Assembly: GCA_020205615.1 (NCBI GenBank)
Contig: CM035162.1
Span: forward strand, 37,500,464-37,564,463
Source: Panax quinquefolius
Lineage: Eukaryota > Streptophyta > Magnoliopsida > Apiales > Araliaceae
Direction of reading: 5' to 3'
DNA length: 64,000 bases
A program made the position numbers and the translations under genes. Each line of letters opens with the position of its first letter. Position 1 is the stretch's first letter. The notes under the pieces were generated by a model. It did no database searches. It worked only from the letters and a program-made list of their open reading frames with translations, and had not been told where the DNA came from. Shown here piece by piece: positions 10,682 to 22,830 of the stretch.

Positions 10682-13142
10682 TGTAAGACCCCAACTTATT
10701 ATAAATAAAATTAAATTTTCTCTATTTATTATCTTGAAATAGTAAGGAGTTAATTTGATATAATGCTTTGGTTATGGGTGAAATGTGCAAACAAAATAAG
10801 TGGGTTATAAAATATTTCTTTTATCGGGGAATATTCGTTTGGTCGTGGAATATTCTTTTTGTCGGGAATATCAATATGCAATGCAATGTGATCATTCGTG
10901 GGCCCCATTGAGGATAATTATCGGATGAAGAAAAGCGACAAAGTATGAGTTTTTATAATTAACGGCGTAATGGTTCTGAATTAACCTTTTGTTGGAATAC
11001 ACGGTGGTTAAAATACGATAATATGGCGTAGTTTGCAGTAGTTTACGGTATTGCACAGTATAGTTAAATTATTGATTCTTAGGTAAAAAGACACTACTGA
11101 ATAATTATTACGAGTGAATTCTTTATTCAATATTTTATTTTATTGATTCAATAATTGTTGCGTTGATAGTTTATATTATTGTTGTTTTAATAATTATCAC
11201 TGCATAGTATTTCCCATTATCAAATCAATAATTCATATTATTTGAATAATATTATTAGATAGCATTATTGGAAATGTCTAGAGAAAGTTACATCGAGGAG
11301 AGGTTTGGTCATCTAATTGCGCTGGCGCCAAGAAGGAGAAATCCTTATCGAAATCCCCCTCTTTTCAGGAGCGACTTTAGTTGTCATAATTGTGATTCTG
11401 TAATATTATTTGGGAATAATTAATTATTAATTTATATGATAAGGAAATATTTATTTGATGTGGATATAAATGATGGATTTATTTATTTTATATGGTTATT
11501 AATGAAAGAATTAATGCTGAGATGTTTTATCAGTATTTTGTCAGATTGGAGGTATTAAAAATCATCCCTTTGTGGATTTTGGATATTTTCTGTTTGGAAT
11601 TTAGAAAAACTTTCTCCTACAAAGTTGTAGAGAATTCGATTTCGTGTGGAATGGATATAAAATTTGTATTTTTCTGATAAACGGGCTATTTTCTATGAAT
11701 TGTTAAAGTTTTTGATTATTGTTTAAATGATAAAACATTTTGGAAAATTCTAGAATTGGTTGGTGAGAAATGTGCTCAATTGAATTTCAAATGTGGTGGG
11801 TGGCAATAGTAGCAGGTAAAGCCATCAGGTAGCGGGTCAAGTCTGCTTCGGCGTGCTAACATTTTCCTATAAATAGAGGGCTAAGTTAGAATTGAAAATC
11901 ACACCAGAAACAAAGTTTTCTCTCTTTCTCTCTCTATATTATCGAGCGTATTCTTGTGAGTATTTTGATACTTGAGTGTTGCTATACGATGCAAGTTCCT
12001 TCAGCACTATATCCAGTATTCCAGTCAGAAGTACGGTTATTTTGAGGTAAGGGATGTTATTTTCTTCATATATGATATTATTTCTTTCAATATCATTATG
12101 CCGAAGTATTGATCTGAACTTTTAATCAAATTTGGAACTTTTTGTGTTGGGGTTACTATTCATGTATACTGAAGACTATTCACGTATCTGACACTATTCA
12201 CAAGTACTCGGCACTATTCACTAAAAAAATGAAATTTTTCTTTTCTTCCAGATGTCTTTTATGGTTACTATCTTTGATTGTATCCATGTTTTGATCTTTA
12301 TTTTTGAATTCTACTTCACACTTGGTTATTATGGAGTATTATTGAATTTGGATAAACTGAAATACAAATCCCTAATATTTGTTGTTTTGTCTCACTGGAT
12401 TCGTTCTCTAATATATTTTTCATCATCCTCAGTCCTTAATGGTGATACTTGATGAATATCTTTGGCCTGTAGTGCAAAGATGAATGATTACCTGATGAAT
12501 ATCTTTGGCCCGTAATGCAAAGATGAACAGGTGTTGAGATAAACATGACTAACTGGTGATACAAATGAATATCTTTGGCCCGTAGTGCAAAGATGTATAT
12601 TAATTGATGTTAAAGGGATAAAATATTGATGATGGACTTTTAAATTCATAGATGATAGTAGATTTCATTCTCTACTTAACTCTTCTAATGAATTGTTGTT
12701 TCCACTGCAGTTGTTGATCTAAAACTTGTTGTCTATTGTACTTTATCAGATTTTCCTTGTTGAAGACTAAGGATAATTTGTTGTATATTATCTTAGTCAT
12801 AATGTTCTTTACTGGGCTAGTTGAGCTCACCCTTTTCCTTTTTGTTCCATTTTTCTTCTCAGGAGGTGAGAGTTTAGCAGGGACTAGCCGGGGTATGGAG
12901 TGATGATTCAAGATAGTTGTTTTAGTAGTCCTCACTATTTTGTAAAATAGTGCATCAATAATTATAATGAGGACTTTATTTGGGTGTGGATATTATCTAG
13001 AAGACAATATTGTATTTAAACTCACAGTATGTGTTGTCGTATTTTGCACGACAATTGTATTAATAAAGTTGTAGTTGTTTTTTTGTACCATGTATTTGGC
13101 GACTCAGAATGGGTAATGTATACCTATTTTGGGGGCATCACA
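10682..13142 (+). repeat. 5' LTR of gypsy element E2
   Basis: The 2.46-kb LTR starts TGTAAGACC and ends GGGGGCATCACA, followed by the primer site. It pairs with the 3' LTR at 18003-20311. Inside are the TATA box at 11868, a run of 'actattca' repeats (about 12145-12225) and three copies of 'gaatatctttggcc' with 'gtgcaaagatg' (about 12450-12600). No gene. Confidence 0.9.
11868..11876 (+). promoter_or_regulatory. LTR promoter TATA box (E2 5' LTR)
   Basis: TATAAATAG after 'attttcc', followed about 60 bp later by a CT-rich leader (ctctctttctctctc). It is identical in the 3' LTR at 19197. Confidence 0.6.
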
Positions 13143-13144
13143 GT

Positions 13145-13156
13145 TGGTATCAGAGC
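13145..13156 (+). other. Primer binding site of E2 (tRNA-Met)
   Basis: TGGTATCAGAGC begins two bases after the LTR end at 13142 and is the same as in E1. Confidence 0.85.
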
Positions 13157-13330
13157 TTAGGGATATGGTCTCTGGCGGAGATCGGGGAATAGAACTAGGA
13201 GGGGAGAGATGAGTAAATCCTTCGCTAGTGTGTCCTACCTAAGCTTATTTGTTGGTCGATCATAATATAGGGATATTATGTGATATGTTAATTTGTTTAA
13301 TTAACCCCTGTTTTATGGAAATTTTTAAGA

Positions 13331-14584
13331 ATGGCAGCTGAGAACGTTAACAATGGAGTCTATGAGACTGTGGAACAACCTTTGATTACCAACCAAGAGA
13401 ACGTGCAACAGGAAGGCAATATTCCTCCTGTAAACAACACTACCGAGCAAACGATGAATGATGCGATGTTTAAAAGCTTTTTGCAGTTCATGCAAAATCA
13501 GACGAGGGAGACTCGTGTACAAAATACGGGTGGAAATGATAGCAACGCTTGCGATACATCACAACCAAAGCGATTCGAGGAGTTGGGACCACGATTTATG
13601 GGAAAGCCCGATCCGATTAAGAATGAAATGTGGGTTAAGCAAATTACCAAGATATTGATGTCTTGGATGCATGCGGAGGAACAAAAGGTTCCATTCGCCA
13701 CCTTTATGTTTAGTGGTGAGGTAGATTCTTGGTGGGAATCGTGAGGCGTACTGACCGGCCGCACTCAACATGTCTTGGGAAAAATTTTAAAGCCCGATTC
13801 AATGGCAAGTACTTTTTTGAAAGTATTAAATCATATGAAGGAGGTAGAGTTTATTAGACTGGAACAGAACAACATGACGGTGTCCCAGTACGAAGCGAAG
13901 TTCGTGGAGTTATCCAGGTTTGCACCTCATTTGGTAAAAAATGAGGAACGTATGACGCGGATGTTTCTGAGAGGTCTAACCCGAGATTCGACAATATCTT
14001 ATCTCTCGTAAATTTTATTTATCTTTCAGATGTTGTAAATAGGGCTCAATTATTAGAGCGTGATAACGAGTATGTTCAACCGAGGGGACACAACGAGTGG
14101 TCATACTAAGGTGCAAGCGATCATCGAGCGATGATAACCCGGTGAGGGAGGAAGAATACGGACAAAAGCGGTAACCACTTGGGTGGAAATCGTGGCCATG
14201 ACAATAGGAGAGGTGAGTCAAGTGGAAATTTCAAAAAGAGGAGATTCAACAATGACGGGAAGACATCAGCAGCAGCACCAGCACCAACAACAAATTTTAG
14301 GGGAGGAGAAGCGACCACCGGTTAGATCTTCTGAGATGCGAGAGGAGGGACACATAAGTCCAAACTGTTCACAGCCTTCCAAGGTGTGTTTCAATTGTGG
14401 AAAAAACGGTCACATAGCCCGATTTTGTCCGGTAGCGAAGTCAAGTCCAATTGGGACGGCGGCACCAAAGGCGACTACGGACAAAACAAAGTCGGTGGTT
14501 CAAGGAAGGGCGTTTGTCGTGACTGGCCAAAACGCGAGAAACCCGAATGAGGTGATCACGGGTAAGCTAATCTTGAACTCTTGA
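13331..14584 (+). pseudogene. gag: E2 gag, broken into three frames
   Basis: The start at 13331 (MAAENVNNGVYETVEQPLI) is open for 137 codons and reaches the conserved KVPFATFMFSGEVDSWWES, then a TGA at 13742. The gag core continues in 13775-14011 (KEVEFIRLEQNNMTVSQYEAKF) and the nucleocapsid part in 14183-14584. The second zinc knuckle is regular (CFNCGKNGHIARFC); the first has lost its leading cysteines but keeps EGHISPNC. As in E1, the frame ends at a TGA (14582-14584) right before the protease. Not able to encode a complete Gag. Confidence 0.85.
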
Positions 14585-16126
14585 GAAGTTTATACCTTAC
14601 TAGATACCAATTCTACCCATTCTTTTATCTCTCCTACTTGTGCTCAATGTTTAAACTTGACTCCGGAGAAATTGGACTTTAACTTATCTGTTGAAACTCC
14701 ATTAGGTGAAACCTTTGTTACATCTATAGTTTATAAATCTTGCTTGATCCAAGTTGGCACAATCACATTACCTATTAATCTTATCTCTTTAAAGATACTT
14801 GCATTTGATGTGATTTTAGGGATTGATTGGTTAACCACTCATTATACCAAAATTGATTGTTTTTGTAAGGTTGTTAGTTTTCATATTCCTAACCAACCTG
14901 TTATACGAATTCAAGCAACTAAACCACTAAAATCAATCACTGTCATATCAAGCCATAAAGCTATTCGTTTATTGAAAAATGGATGTCAAGCTTTCTTAGC
15001 CCATATTATGGACTTGAACAAAAACACGTCAGATTTGAATAATATTTCTGTTGTTAATGAATTTCCTGACGTATTTCCTGAAGAACTTCCTGGTCTACCC
15101 CCAGAGCGTGAAGTTGAATTCTTTATTGATCTTGAACCAGGTACAAAGCCCATTTCTAAAACCCCATATCGAATGGCTCCTATTGAACTTCAGGAGTTAA
15201 AAGTCCAACTACAGGAATTGTTAGACATCGGTTTCATTCGTCCTAGTACATCTCCTTGGGGTGCTCCTGTTTTATTTGTAAAGAAGAAAAAGCGGGAGTA
15301 TGCGACTTTTGTATTGACTCTGAGAGAATTAAACCATGTCACCATCAAGAATAGGTATCCGCTACCTCGCATTGATGACTGTTTTGACCGATTTGCAAGG
15401 AGCACAATTCTTTTCAAAGATCGATCTTCGATTTCGGATATCATCAATTTGAAGATTAAAAGCGAGGATATTCAAAAGCGCCTTGAGAACTCGATGACGG
15501 GCATTATGAATTCTTAGTCATGTCTTTTGGATTGACTAATGCTCCTGCTTTGCTTTCATGGATATGATGAACCAGTGTATTAAAGGAATATTTGGATCGG
15601 TTTCGTTGTTGTCTTTATTGATGACATCCTCATCTATTCCAAAAGCCGTGAAGATCATGAGCACCATTTGAAAAGTTGGTACTTCAAAGACTTCGTGAAA
15701 ACAAGCTATATGCAAAAAGTGAAGAAATGCGAGTTACGGCTTAAGGAAGTAGCATTCCTTGGGCACGTGGTATCAAAACATGGAGTATCTGTTGACACGA
15801 CGAAGATTGATTGATCAATCAAAGTTGGGGAGCAACCGAAGTCGGTGATCAAGTGCGTAACTTTTTGGGCTTATTATCGGAGATTCGTGGAAGGATTTTC
15901 TCGAATCGCTACTCCATTAACTCAGCTGACTCGGAAAGATACAAAATTCGTATGGAGCGAGGAATGCGAGAAGAGTTTCCAAGAACTCAAGAGGAGACTC
16001 ATTTCGGCACCTGTTCTAACAATACCATCTGGTTCGGATGGATTTGTTATCTACAGCGATGCTTCTGGCAAAGGGTTAGGATGTGTTCTCATGCAACATG
16101 GGAAAGTCATAGCCTATGCCTCATGA
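14585..16126 (+). pseudogene. pol: E2 protease and reverse transcriptase, partly open
   Basis: The protease start EVYTLLDTNSTHSFISP has Asn where the active-site Gly of D-T-G-S is expected, so this protease should be inactive even if translated. The 286-codon frame 14657-15517 covers the rest of the protease (FDVILGIDWLTTHY), the linker (FPDVFPEELPGLPPERE) and the start of reverse transcriptase (ALR-type ELNHVTIKNRYPLPRIDDCF), then drifts and stops. The IDDILIYS box lies near 15615, and the connection domain is open from 15845 to a TGA at 16124 ([29 protein letters not shown]). Frameshifts between 15517 and 15845 break the enzyme. Confidence 0.83.
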
Positions 16127-17221
16127 CAACTCAAAGAATATGAGAGGAATTATCCTACTCATGATCTGGAGTTGGCAGCAGTCGTTTTTGCGTTGAAAAT
16201 CTGGAGACACTACCTGTATGGGGAGAAAGTGGAGATTTATACGGATCATAAAAGCCTCAAATATTTCTTCACCCAAAAGGAACTCAACATGCGGCAACGA
16301 CGTTGGCTCGAGTTGTTGAAGGATTACGACCATAGCATTCAATATCATCCTAGAAAAGCAAACGTTGTAGCTGACGCATTGAGTAGAAGATCATATGTGG
16401 GTACGAGTGCAATGTTGTTAACACAAAGGCCCATTTTTAACGACTTACAAAGGATGGAGATAGAGTTAAAGGCTCCAAGTACCCACGTGATGATATCAAA
16501 CATACGAGTAGAATCGACTTTAATCGATAAAGTTAAAAGTTGCTCAAGAAAGCTACTACGGACTGGGGTGATTCGTATGATGAAGAAAGTGCAAGAAGGT
16601 CTTTATTCAAAAGCGAGAATCGATGAAGAAGGAATACTTCGAGTCAACTCCAGACTTTGCATTCCTAACGATCCTGACTTGAAGCATAGAATCATGATGG
16701 AGGCACATAACACACCATTTGCAATCCATCCTGGGAGTACCAAAATGTATCATGATCTTCAACATACATTTTGGTGGAACAATATGAAGAGAGAGATCGC
16801 GGAGTTTATCTCGAGGTGTTTAACCTGTCAACGTGTAAAGGCGGAACATCAAGTGCCAAAAGGTCCATTGCAACAACTTGAGATTCCGGAATGGAAGTGG
16901 GAACACATTACTATGGATTTCATTACGTGTCTTCCCAAAGTTTCTCAAGGCATAGATGCGATTTGGGTTATTGTTGATAGATTAAGCAAGTCTGCTCATT
17001 TCTTACCTATACAAGAAACTTATTCCCTTGAACGTCTTTCTCGTATATACGTGAATGAGATTGTACGATTGCATGGCATGCCAGTATCCATAGTTTCGGA
17101 TCGTGACCCAAGATTCACTTCAAGATTTTGGGTTAGCTTGCAGAAAGCTATGGGCACGGATTTACGATTCAGTTCAGCATACCATCCTCAAACAGACGGA
17201 CAATTAGAGAGGACTATTTAA
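16127..17221 (+). pseudogene. pol: E2 RNase H and integrase core, 349 open codons
   Basis: The frame continues from the previous segment after the TGA at 16124 and is open from 16172 to a TAA at 17219. RNase H shows [19 protein letters not shown] and [11 protein letters not shown]. The tether ends in ADALSRRS. The integrase zinc finger is complete ([21 protein letters not shown]). The core has its first Asp in [10 protein letters not shown], the second in [13 protein letters not shown] and the Glu in the DGQLERTI block, where the frame closes. All three acidic residues are present, but the protein would end just after the third. Confidence 0.84.
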
Positions 17222-17989
17222 ACCCTTGAAGATCTATTAAGACTCTGTGTTCTAGATTTCAAAGGAAGTTGGGATAAGTACTTGCCATTGGTGGAATTCT
17301 CTTACAACAACAGTTATCAAACAAGTATAGGCATGGCTCCATTCGAGGCGTTATATGGATGAAAGTGTCGTTCTCCAGTATGCTGGGACGAGGTGGGAGA
17401 AGCAACGTTGTTGGGACCAGAATTAGTACGCATGACTACAAAAAAGATTTAAATGATCCGACAACGTATAAAGACCTCACAAGATCGACAAAAGAGTTAT
17501 GCTGATCTTCATCGAAAGGACGTGGAGTTTAATATTGGAGATCATGTATTATTACGTATTGCTCCATGGAAGGGAGTTACAAGATTTGGGAAGAAAGGAA
17601 AGCTCAATCCAAGATTTGTTGGTCCATTTGAGATTCTTGACCGAATAGAAAATGTGGCCTATAGACTCGCGTTACCTCTAAGTATGTCTCGTGTTCATAA
17701 TGTTTTTCACATATCTATGCTTTGTAAATATGTGAAAGACCCGAACCACGTTATTGAGTTAGAACCAGACGAGATAGCCGAAAATTTAACGTATGAAGAG
17801 GTACTGTCAAGATCTTGGATAGGAAAGAGCATGTCCTACGCACAAAGGTTATACCACAAGTTAAGGTTTTGTGGAGAAACCATACTATTGAAGAAATGAC
17901 CTGGGAGTTGGAATCGGAAATGAAAGCGAGGTATCCTCACCTTTTCAAAACACCAGATATGTACGTCAATTTCAAGGACGAAATTTCAT
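17222..17989 (+). pseudogene. pol: E2 integrase C-terminus and chromodomain tail
   Basis: Same frame as upstream, with TGA at 17360 and TAA at 17450, then open in 17453-17899 (IGDHVLLRIAPWKGVTRFGKK, GPFEILDRIE, RVHNVFHISML). A frameshift near 17800 pushes the chromodomain-like end (EEMTWELESEM near 17890, YPHLF) into another frame. Both stops arise from C-to-T changes when compared with E1. Confidence 0.82.
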
Positions 17990-18002
17990 AAGGAGGGGAG
18001 GT
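17990..18002 (+). other. Polypurine tract of E2
   Basis: A purine run (aaggaggggaggt) abuts the 3' LTR start TGTAAGACC at 18003, in the same place as in E1. Confidence 0.75.
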
Positions 18003-20311
18003 TGTAAGACCCCAACTTATTATAAATAAATTTAAATTTTCTCTATTTATTATCTTGAAATAGTAAGGAGTTAATTTGATATAATGCTTTGGTTATGGGT
18101 AAAATGTGCAAATTTTACAAAATAAGCAAGTGGTTATAAAATATTCCTTTTGTTAGGAAATATTTGTTTGGTCGTGGAATATTCTTTTTTGTCGGGGAAT
18201 ATCCAAATGCGACGATGGCCTTGTGATCATTCGTGGGCCCCATAATGTGAGGATAATTGTCGGATGAAGAAAGCGACAAAGTATGAGTTTTTATAATTAA
18301 TGACGCATGGTTACCAATTAACCTTTGTTGGAATATACGGTGGGTTTAAAATACGATGTCTGGCGTGGTTGACAAGTAGCACTACGGTATTGCAGTATAG
18401 TTGAATTATTGATTCTTACGTAAGAAGACACTACTCAATAATTATTACGATAATTCTTATTCAATATTTTATTTTATTGATTCAATAATTGTTGCGTTGA
18501 TAGTTTATATTATTGTTGTTTTAATAATTATCACTGCACAGTATTTCCCATTATCAAATCAATAATTCATATTATTTGAATAATATTATTAGATAGCATT
18601 ATTGGCAATGTCTAGATTGTTTTGTTAAGGAGAGGTTTGGTCATCTAATTGTGCGTCAGTAAGGAGAAATTCTTATCGGAAAGCCCCCTCTTTCCTAGGA
18701 ACGGCCTGGTTGTCATAATTGTGATTCTGTAATATTATTTGGGAATAATTAATTATTGATTTATATGATGAGAAAATATTTATTTGATGTGGATATAAAT
18801 GATGGATTTATTTATTTTATATGGTTATTAATGAAAGAATTAATCTTTGAGATGTTTTATCAAGTATTTTGTCGATGGAGGTATTAAAAATCATCCATTT
18901 GTGGATTTCGGATATTTTCTGTTTGGAATTTGGAAAAACTTTCTTCTGCAAAGTTGTAGAGAATTCGATTTCGTGTGGAATGGACATAAAATTCATATTT
19001 TTCTGATAAATAGGCTGTTTTCTATGAATTGTTAAAGTTTCTGATTATTGTTTAAATGATAAAACATTTTAGAAAATTCTAGAATTGGTTTGTGAGAAAT
19101 GTGCTCAATTGAATTTCAAATGTGGTGGGTGGCAATAGTAGCAGGTAAAGCCATCAGGTAGCAGATCAAGTCGCTTTAGGCGTCTTAACATTTTCCTATA
19201 AATAGAGGGCTAAGTTAGAATTGAAAATCACACGAAACAAAGTTTTTCTCTTTCTCTCTCTATATTATCGAGCGTATTCTTGTAAGTATTTTGATACTTG
19301 AGTGTTGCTATATCTGGTGCAAGTTCCTTGAGACTATATCCAAAGTATTCAAATCGAGGAAATACGGTTATTTTGAGGTAAGGGATGTTATTTTCTTCAT
19401 ATATGATATTATTTCTTTCAATATCATTATCTTGAAGTATTGATCTGAACTTTTAATCAAATTTGGAACTTTTTGTATCGGGAGTTACTATTCACGTATC
19501 TGACACTTTATTCACGATATCGACACTATTCATCGAAAAATGAAATTTTCTCTTTTTTTTCAGATATCTTTTATGGTTACTATCTTTGATTGTATCCATG
19601 TTTTGATCTTTATTTTTGAATTCTACTTCACACTTGGTTATTATGGAGTATTATTGAATTTGGATAAACCGAAATACAAATCCCTAATATTTGTTGTTTT
19701 GTCTCACTGGATTCGTTCTCTAAATATTTTTCATCATCCTCAGTCCTTAATGGTGATACTTAATGAATATCTTTGGCCTGTAGTGCAAAGATGAATGATT
19801 ACCTGATGAATATCTTTGGCCCGTAATGCAAAGATGAACAGGTGTTGAGATAAACATGACTAACTGGTGATACAAATGAATATCTTTGGCCCATAGTGCA
19901 AAGATGTATATTGATTGATGTTACAGGGATAAAATATTGACGATAGACTTTTAAATTCATAGATGATTGTAGATTTCATTCTCTACTTAACTCTTCTAAT
20001 GAATTGTTGTTTCCGCTGCAGTTGTTGATCTAAAACTTGTTGTCTATTGTACTTTATCAGATTTTCCCTATTGAAGACTAAGGATAATTTGTTGTATATT
20101 ATCTTAGTCATAATGTTCTTTACTGGGCTAGTTGAGCTCACCCTTTTCCTTTTTGTTCCATTTTTCTTCTCAGGAGGTGAGAGTTTAAACTCACAGTATG
20201 TGTTATCGTATTTTGCATGACAATTGTATTAATAAAGTTGTAGTTGTTTTTCTGTACTATATATTTGGCGACTCAGAATGGGTAATGTATACCTATTTTG
20301 GGGGCGTCACA
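18003..20311 (+). repeat. 3' LTR of E2 with a 142-bp deletion
   Basis: It matches 10682-13142 through its length (TGTAAGACC to GGGGGCGTCACA). Near the right end, 142 bp present in the 5' LTR (12873-13014) are missing; the junction is at a shared 'ttta' (20184-20187). At 20312 the sequence enters minus-strand element E3. The five bases flanking the two LTRs (tcaat and gaatc) do not match, so the left flank was altered after insertion or E2 is chimeric. Confidence 0.88.
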
Positions 20312-22049
20312 GAATCACATCAGGAAATTTATTAACAATAGAAATATCATTCAAATCTGACGTATTTTTGTTTAAATCCGTGACATGGGCTAAGAAAGCT
20401 TGACATCCGTTTTTCAATAAATGAATAGCTTTATGGCTTGATATGACAGTGATCGAATTTAGTGGTTTGGTTGCTTGAATTCCCATAATAGGTTGGTTAG
20501 GAATATGAAAGCTAACAACCTTACGAAAATAATCAATTTCAGCATGTTGAATAGTTAACCAATCAATCCCTAAAATCACATCGAATGCAAGTATTTTCAA
20601 ATAAATAAGATCGATAGGTAATGTGCTGTTACCGATTTGAATCAAACAAGACTTATAAACAGTGGATGTAATAAAGGTTTCTCCTAACAGAGTTTTAACA
20701 GATAAGTCAAAGTCTAATTTCTCTGGAGTTAAATTTAAACGTTGAGCGCAAGTAGGAGAAATAAAAGAATTGGTAAAACCAGTATCAAATAAGGTATAGA
20801 CTTTGCAAGAGTTTATGATTAGCTTACCCGTGATGACTTCATTCGGGTTCTTCGCTTTTTGGGAGGTCACAACAAATGCTCTCCCTTGAACTACCGACTT
20901 TGACTTCTCTAGAACGGCCTTTGGTGCCTCCGTCCCAGCTAGACTTGACTTCACTGTACGATAAAATCAGGCTAGACGACCTTCTCTTCTGCAATTATAA
21001 CATGTTTTGGACTGCTGCGTACAGTTTGAACTGATGTGTCCTTCCCCTCTGCATTTGTAGTATACAATCGGTGGTCGTTCTCCTTCCTTAACAAAGGTTG
21101 CTGGTGCTGACGTCTTTCTATCATTATTGAATCTTCTATTCTTGAAATTTCCATTCCTATTGTCTTGGCCATGATTACCACCGAAGTGGTTACCATTTAT
21201 GGCATTTTGTTTCCCTCCACATTTGTTGTCACCGCTTCGATGACTACTACCACTGGTATTATCGATTTGTCGGCTGCTCTTTCTTGGTTGAGTTGACTCA
21301 TTATCGCGCTCCAATAACTGAGCCCTATTCACAACATCTGAATATAAACACAGTTTGTGAGAAATGAGGTATTGACGTATTTTAGGTTTCAAACCTCGCA
21401 AAAATATTCGCGTCATTATCTCCTCATTATCAACCAAATGGGATGCAAACCGGTACAACTCAGCAAAATTAACCTCATAATGTGACACGATCATATTTTT
21501 TTGCTCCAGCTTGATGAACTCCACCTCCTTCATATGACGAATACTTTCGGGAAAGTACTTATCGTTGAATAGTTCTTGAAACTTCTCCCAAGACATCTTC
21601 AGTGCGGCAGGTTGAGTATGCTTTATAGATTCCCACCAGTAATATGCCTCTCCTCGCAACATAAAGGTGGCAAAGGGAACCTTTTGCTTCTCGTAGCATC
21701 CCAAGACATCAAATATCTTGGTGATCTGCTTTATCCACGTCTCCGCCTTAAGTGGTTCTGGTTTTCCCTAAAACTCTGGTGGTCCCAGCTCTTTGAACTG
21801 CTTAGCGGTGACCATCCGTGAGGTACCAGTGTTTCCACCTGCATTTTGGACAGGAGTCTCTCTCCCTGATGTTGCATGAATTGTAGAAAGCCTCTGAAAC
21901 ATCCCATCGTTCATCATTTGGTCGGTGTTGTTGTTCACCTGGGGATTATTACATTCCTGATGCACATTATCCTGAGTATTGATCAGTGGTGACTCAAAGG
22001 TCTCATGTGCTCCATTCCTTAACTCGACATTTTCAGATGCCATTTTCAA
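20312..22049 (-). pseudogene. gag-pol: E3 gag and protease, minus strand, truncated
   Basis: Gag starts at 22049 or the next Met (MASENVELRNGAHETFESP). The core is open for 245 codons in 21704-20967 (KVPFATFMLRGEAYYWWES, MSWEKFQELFNDKYFPES). The knuckles are damaged: the first reads YYKCRGEGHISSNC (first Cys lost) and the second CYNCRREGRLA then stop (His lost). Protease is open in 20954-20307: CKVYTLFDTGFTNSFISP has DTGF for DTGS, then FDVILGIDWLTIQHAEIDYF. At the position where E1 and E2 have TGA, E3 has a TGC sense codon. The element is cut by the end of E2 in the linker before reverse transcriptase (NKFPDV); the rest of pol is absent. Confidence 0.87.
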
Positions 22050-22206
22050 ACACTACCACAAAATAAGGTTTAATTAACATGCCACCTATATTTTGACCAA
22101 CCAATTAAATAACAAATAAACTTAAGAAGGTCATACTAGCGAAGGATTTCCTCGTCTCTTCCCCTAGTTCTAGTCTCACATCTTAGCCAGGGATCATATC
22201 CCTAAG

Positions 22207-22218
22207 CTTTAATACCAA
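22207..22218 (-). other. Degenerate primer binding site of E3
   Basis: On the minus strand the bases after the LTR read TTGGTATTAAAGCTTAGG, two changes from the TGGTATCAGAGC of E1 and E2. The match to tRNA-Met is weakened by mutation. Confidence 0.65.
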
Positions 22219-22219
22219 T

Positions 22220-22830
22220 TGTGGAGCCCCCAAAATAGGTATACATCACTCATCTTGGGTTGCCAAATACATAGTACAGAATTTAAATACAAACTTCCTT
22301 ATACAATACGACAAAAAATGTAGCTGAGAGTTTTTACACGAATATTGTCTAGTAGACAGTATTCAAACTTAAATGGAGTCCTCATTACAATTATTATCAC
22401 ACTATTTTATAAAATAGTGAGAACTACTACAGCCACCATCTCGGACCATCATTCCGTTCCCCGACTAGTCCCGGCTATGTTCTCATTTCTGAAGAGAACA
22501 ATGAAAGCAAAAAGGTGAGCTCAACTAGCCCAGTAAGAAATATTATGACTAAGATAATGCAGAATAAATTATCGTTAGCCTGCAACAGTGTTAAACTAAT
22601 AAAATACAATAAACATCAAGTTTAACTGCAGTGGAACAAGCAATCCATTAGAAGAGTCAAGTAGAGCATGATATCTACTATCTTCTATGATTTAAAAAGT
22701 TTATCATAAATTTTATCGCTGAGACTTGGCTTAATAAATAACCCACATCATCGAATCATCCCTGCAGTACGGGCCAAGGATATTCATTAGTATCACACCC
22801 ACGAATTATCCATGCACTACGGGCCAAGGA
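22220..22830 (-). repeat. 5' LTR of E3, inner part
   Basis: The reversed LTR end (TGTGGAGCCCCC at 22220) lies next to the E3 primer site. The sequence runs as in other LTRs of the family until 22830, where a solo LTR is inserted after 'ccaagga'. Confidence 0.82.
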
